A stretch of DNA of 63,885 nt, from positions 1-63,885 of the forward strand of contig DUDB01000075.1 in the NCBI GenBank assembly GCA_012959525.1, read 5' to 3'. The stretch is from Planctomycetota bacterium. Lineage in GTDB: Bacteria > Planctomycetota > UBA1135 > GCA-002686595. This document shows positions 60,422-63,885 of this stretch, piece by piece. Numbering within the stretch: position 1 is the stretch's first letter; every line of letters begins with the position of its first letter. The notes beneath the pieces were generated by a model, which was given only the letters and a program-made list of their open reading frames with translations, did not search any database and was not told where the DNA came from. The position numbers and the translations under genes are program-made.

Positions 60422-63286
60422 ATGAAGACCATGCCCTCCCGCGTCGGTGTCCTCTCCGCAACCTCCCTTCTCCTCTGCCTGGCCGTACAGGCTCAGGACG
60501 CTGCGCCCGAAGTCCTGCGCCATCGCCTCTTCGACCGCATGGCCGAGGCTGAGTGGACGGGCATCCCGACGAGCGACGCCAAGGGCGAGACCACGACGGC
60601 CCAGTGGAACTTCACGGACTCCGCACCGGAGAAGATCTGGTACGGGCGCGACAAGGGACGCAGCCTCGATTGGGATACCGAGTTCGGCGGCCTTGAGAGC
60701 GAGGGCGGACTGGCCGGCGGCAGGTTGCGTCTGGGTCCGGGCGTGCCTGAGGACAACAGCCGTGCCGTGATCCTCATGCCCAGCGGCGGCCTGACCCAGG
60801 TGCACATCACGGGCCGCGTTCGCCTGGAGAACAACGAGAAGGCCGCCGACTCCACCCAGCGCGAGTGCCTGCGTGTGGTGGAGCATCGGGGCATGGTGAC
60901 GGACCCCACCACGCGCTCCCGTTTCCGCCGCAGTGGCTCTCCCATGCGCGTCTCTCGGCGCCATGACCCCTCCGGCTGGGACACTTTTGACCTGAGCTTC
61001 ATCACGCGCTCCACCACCGCCTGTCTGGAACTGCAACTCCTGCACCGCAGCGGCGACAGCGAGGCGGCCACCACCTACTTCGATGACGTGCGTGTTGAGC
61101 AGACGAGCCTGAGCCTGCCCGAGGTCATCGAGCACATCACCCAGAACTACAAGCCCCGGGATGGCAACGAGTCCCAAACCCCCTGGCGCCTGCGGGTAGA
61201 GCTGATGGGCGAGGTGCGCGACGCGGTGTTGATCCCGCCGCCCGCCAGCCTCGCGATTCCCGTCGACATCCCCAGCGCCGCCAGCAAGCCCCAGCTGCGC
61301 TTCCAGTACAGCATGACCCCTGAAGCCCAGCGGGCCGAAGGCGACGGCGCCTATATAGATGTCTCCTTTGAAGACGGGGCTGGGGTGAGAACACCCTTGG
61401 GCCGGGTCAGCGTGGATCCGCGCAACGATCGCGATCACCGTTTCTGGCTGAAGGCCAACCTGGACCTGGGCCCCGTCGCCGGACAGCAGGGCCGGATCGT
61501 CTTCGCCTCGTCCGACATGGACGACGAACCGGATCTCCTGGATACGGTTTTGGTATCCACCCCGCGCATCGAGCCGGCCGAACAGGCCCCGGCACCCTTC
61601 AACGTGCTGCTGATCGGTGTCGACACCCTGCGCGCCGACCACCTCTCGGTCTTCGGTTACGAGCGCCCCACCACTCCGAACCTCGCGGCACTCGCCGACC
61701 AGGGTGTGCGCTTTAGTCAGACCCGGTCTCAGGCGCCTTGGACCTTGCCGTCCTTCTCGTCGATCATGACTTCCCTGTACCCCTCGGCCCATGGTGCCGG
61801 GCGCGGCGGGCACGACGAGTGGACCCCGATCGATCCGACCACGACCGCCCTGGCCGAGATCCTCTCGCGTGTGGGCTATGAAACCCAGGGCATGGTGGCC
61901 AACGGTTTGATCTCGCCCAAGTACGGGTTGGATCAGGGCTTCGAGGCTTATCGCTTCGGTTGGAACATGGAGTCGGCCATGACCGATGCGCCCAAGGTTT
62001 CCGCGTTCGTGCAGGAGCACACGACCACGCCCTGGTTGCTGTTCTGGCACATCATGGATCCGCATCTGCCTTACACAACCGAGGACAGCTTCCGCGAGGC
62101 CTTCACGGATCCCGACTACGACGGACGCTTCAAGAATCGGCGCGGGGCCTACGTACCCTTCGAGGTGCTCGATCCCCGTCCGGGTCGGCGTTGGTTCGTG
62201 CACGAGGGTCCGCCTCCTCCGCCGGATCTGGAAGAGGCCGACCGTCAGTTCGTGCACGACTACTACGACGCTGAGCTGGCCGAGGTGGATGCGGCCATTG
62301 GGCAGGTGCTCGACGCCCTGCGCGCCAGCGGTCAGTGGGATCGGACGATCATCGGTTTCGTGGCTGACCACGGCGAGGGTCTCGGTGACCACAACCACTA
62401 CCACCACGGCTACACCCTGCACGACGACCAGGTTCACATCCCCATGATCCTGCGCATCCCTGGTTCTCACGAGGGCCTTGACGTGACGCGCCCCGTAGCC
62501 GCCATTGACCTCGCCCCCACCATCCTGGGCGCCCTGGGTCTGGAGCCCCCGGACTTCTTCCACGGGGTGGATCGTCTGGCGGCGGACGCGCCCGAGGACG
62601 ACGCCTTCTTCATCGAGTATCCCACCTACGACTCCTCGGCCCAAAAAGCCTGGGTCCTGGGCCGCTTCAAGTACCTGCACGACCCGGTGTTCCACACCGA
62701 GGCCCTGTACGATCTGGTGGCGGATCCTGGTGAGATGACGAACGTCGCCGACCAGCATCCTGAAGTGGTCGCGCGGGCCAAGACCGCCATGGACGCCTTT
62801 CGCTGGGAGCAGCTGCAGCGCGGCCGCTATCACCTGCGCGTAGCCGGCACGGTGGGCCAGCGCCTGCGCGTGGAGGTCACCACCGACGACCTCTTTGACG
62901 CCAACTTCGTGGCCCGTCCCGCGCCGCCCGAGACCGACTTCTCCCTGGACCTGGATCGCAAGCATCTGATCCTGGACACCGAGTTGACGAAGAGCCGCAT
63001 GGAGTTTGTGTTCTGGTGCCGTGGTGATGAGCTCACCTTGAACGTCACCCTCGACGGCAAGGCCCTGAGTGGTGGTCTGTATCTCGGTCAGGAAGAAGAC
63101 CCCGAGTCCCTGCCCTTCAGGATCCGCCGCTCCATGTTGCCCGTGGAAGAAGCCGACGAAACCGTCGGCTGGCCCGCCGTGGCCGAGGCCCTTCTGTGGC
63201 AGGAGACCGGCGTGGACGAAGTCCTGCCGGTGCTCCTGAGCCCCGAAGAACTCGAGACCATGCGCGCCCTGGGGTACGCGCGCTAG
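60422..63286 (+). CDS. Large secreted sulfatase-fold protein with a threonine nucleophile
   Basis: A 954-residue protein with a signal peptide ending near AVQAQ. The first about 380 residues form two beta-rich, carbohydrate-binding-like regions (GRVRLENNEKAAD, ASKPQLRFQYSMTP). The hydrolase core begins at VLLIGVDTLRADHLSV (Asp400) and has PWTLPSF (Thr441) where type I sulfatases have CxPxR. VADHGEGLGDHNHYHHG supplies the second metal site. The C-terminal about 180 residues are another beta-rich extension ending in LSPEELETMRALGYAR. It resembles the Thr-type enzyme at 27866-29770, with a similar LRALGY stretch, and should not be called a sulfatase on present evidence. Confidence 0.88.
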   Translation: MKTMPSRVGVLSATSLLLCLAVQAQDAAPEVLRHRLFDRMAEAEWTGIPTSDAKGETTTAQWNFTDSAPEKIWYGRDKGRSLDWDTEFGGLESEGGLAGGRLRLGPGVPEDNSRAVILMPSGGLTQVHITGRVRLENNEKAADSTQRECLRVVEHRGMVTDPTTRSRFRRSGSPMRVSRRHDPSGWDTFDLSFITRSTTACLELQLLHRSGDSEAATTYFDDVRVEQTSLSLPEVIEHITQNYKPRDGNESQTPWRLRVELMGEVRDAVLIPPPASLAIPVDIPSAASKPQLRFQYSMTPEAQRAEGDGAYIDVSFEDGAGVRTPLGRVSVDPRNDRDHRFWLKANLDLGPVAGQQGRIVFASSDMDDEPDLLDTVLVSTPRIEPAEQAPAPFNVLLIGVDTLRADHLSVFGYERPTTPNLAALADQGVRFSQTRSQAPWTLPSFSSIMTSLYPSAHGAGRGGHDEWTPIDPTTTALAEILSRVGYETQGMVANGLISPKYGLDQGFEAYRFGWNMESAMTDAPKVSAFVQEHTTTPWLLFWHIMDPHLPYTTEDSFREAFTDPDYDGRFKNRRGAYVPFEVLDPRPGRRWFVHEGPPPPPDLEEADRQFVHDYYDAELAEVDAAIGQVLDALRASGQWDRTIIGFVADHGEGLGDHNHYHHGYTLHDDQVHIPMILRIPGSHEGLDVTRPVAAIDLAPTILGALGLEPPDFFHGVDRLAADAPEDDAFFIEYPTYDSSAQKAWVLGRFKYLHDPVFHTEALYDLVADPGEMTNVADQHPEVVARAKTAMDAFRWEQLQRGRYHLRVAGTVGQRLRVEVTTDDLFDANFVARPAPPETDFSLDLDRKHLILDTELTKSRMEFVFWCRGDELTLNVTLDGKALSGGLYLGQEEDPESLPFRIRRSMLPVEEADETVGWPAVAEALLWQETGVDEVLPVLLSPEELETMRALGYAR

Positions 63287-63300
63287 AGAAGAAACACGAC

Positions 63301-63314
63301 GGACGGGCCCGTCC
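63301..63314 (+). terminator. Perfect palindrome after the large sulfatase-fold gene
   Basis: GGACGGGCCCGTCC is a 14-base perfect palindrome 14 nt after the stop codon. As RNA the central bases cannot all pair, and there is no T-run, so this is only a possible terminator or a protein site. Confidence 0.3.
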
Positions 63315-63392
63315 TCTGGGAAAGGCCGCGGTTGTGATCCGTGTCCCAAATGTAGACCGGTCGTTTCTATGACTGCGGCATGGCGCCCCCCG

Positions 63393-63416
63393 CCCGGACC
63401 AGCATTGCGGTCCGGG
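63393..63416 (+). promoter_or_regulatory. Strong hairpin in the leader region of the last gene
   Basis: CCCGGACC and GGTCCGGG form an eight-pair GC-rich stem around an eight-base loop (AGCATTGC), about 140 nt before the ATG at 63556. It lacks a T-run. It may be a transcript-end structure for the upstream gene or an RNA element in the leader of the next gene. The surrounding 269-nt gap also holds imperfect direct repeats of the type GTCxCAAATGT near 63342 and 63461, and no gene. Confidence 0.35.
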
Positions 63417-63555
63417 ATGATTGTGCAATGTTAGGGGTGGCCGAAATCCACCGGAATCGCGGTCTCAAATGTGATCCGGTGCACTCTTGGTAATGGGCAG
63501 GAGATCTGTCCGCCCTTCCCCTCAACGACGCGTGTTTCCAACCAGCGAGTCCCCC

Positions 63556-63885
63556 ATGAAACAACTCAACATCACCATTCATCCCTTCTCCGCCCTCGCA
63601 GGAATGGCCTTGCTCGGCCTCGTCTGGGTCACTGCCGGCGCCATGCCCTTGCAGGGCTCCTCGTCAACGCGCGATGTGAGCGCGATAGAAAACGTCAATG
63701 AGCCTCATCCGCGGGACTACGTTCAGATCTTTGAAGGGGCACCCTATACCGTACCCCAGGGGAAGCTACTCGTTATTAAGCAGGTGGGTAACGTGAGACC
63801 TGCGGGAGGACAGAGTTACTCCAGGATCGAGCTTAGTGTCAACGGCCTGACCATCGCCATTACAGACACGGCTACTTTCCTGGCC
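63556..63885 (+). CDS. Secreted hypothetical protein, cut by the right edge
   Basis: The first 110 residues of an exported protein. A signal or anchor segment (about 11-30, ALAGMALLGLVWVTAGA) follows a polar MKQLNITIHPFS start. The mature part contains DYVQIFEGAPYTVPQGKLLVIKQVG and ends at the edge inside NGLTIAITDTATFLA, a beta-rich pattern. I recall this N-terminus and the YTVPxGK motif from planctomycete hypothetical proteins, without known function. No domain can be assigned from this part. Confidence 0.75.
   Translation, partial: MKQLNITIHPFSALAGMALLGLVWVTAGAMPLQGSSSTRDVSAIENVNEPHPRDYVQIFEGAPYTVPQGKLLVIKQVGNVRPAGGQSYSRIELSVNGLTIAITDTATFLA

Noticed and set aside
59297..63349. A very long open frame of about 1350 codons on the minus strand
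   Set aside because: It is antisense to etfA and the large sulfatase-fold gene, both of which have clear domains. Its composition (rich in Gly, His, Val, Gln) is typical of antisense frames in GC-rich codon-biased genes.
1..63885. tRNA, rRNA, riboswitch, prophage, insertion sequence or CRISPR array
   Set aside because: No convincing tRNA, rRNA, riboswitch core motif, transposase, integrase or spaced repeats were seen on reading, though a covariance-model search could find a weak RNA element.

Overview
The window looks like a chromosomal segment of a Planctomycetota bacterium. The evidence is the gene content: a planctomycete-type heme-binding protein with a CxxCH motif, DUF1080-type lipoproteins, a Tat-exported Gfo/Idh/MocA oxidoreductase, a PmoA-like DUF6807 lipoprotein, several secreted sulfatases, DUF4091, a BNR-repeat protein and a LamG/toroid protein. 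An LptB-type ATPase and many lipoproteins indicate a Gram-negative-type envelope. The sequence is GC-rich and gene-dense, with many 1-8 nt overlaps between genes. No rRNA, tRNA, CRISPR array, insertion sequence or prophage was seen.

Layout. (1) 1-2818: end of a possible gene, a small HTH-like protein, a degenerate metallopeptidase-like protein, and a thioredoxin-like protein cut off from its signal peptide by two in-frame TGA codons. (2) 2993-8107: a four-gene operon (radical-SAM aminomutase, CoA-transferase A and B, HemL-like class III aminotransferase) facing a divergent RpiR-type regulator. It reads as a pathway from an alpha-amino acid to a beta-amino acid, a 3-oxoacid and a 3-oxoacyl-CoA. 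(3) 8175-16554: a DUF4091 protein, two coupled family-4 glycosyltransferases, an FHA membrane protein divergent from an ABC exporter set, a TPR-like protein and a DedA protein. (4) 16815-19314: a K+-dependent-type membrane pyrophosphatase, then rsfS, which has no canonical start codon. (5) 19311-43428: a long secreted-protein region for breakdown of sulfated or acylated glycans: sulfatases, esterases, a propeller/cytochrome protein, Gfo/Idh/MocA, DUF1080, PmoA, LamG and BNR proteins. (6) 43647-49180: a two-subunit Na+/solute symporter, a PepSY-like protein, a LOG-family protein, an acyltransferase-like membrane protein and threonine synthase. (7) 49277-60379: an unknown protein, an FHA-TM-coiled-coil-trypsin fusion, then housekeeping genes birA, rph, rdgB, lepA, lepB (with a large insertion), lptB, etfB and etfA. 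(8) 60422-63885: a large sulfatase-fold protein with a Thr nucleophile and the start of a secreted protein cut by the window edge.

The strongest candidates for something undescribed are the aminomutase/aminotransferase/CoA-transferase operon, the tandem-TGA gene, the rsfS gene apparently starting at ATC, and a recurring -10-like hexamer placed 6-8 nt before ATG in several lead genes, which suggests leaderless transcripts.
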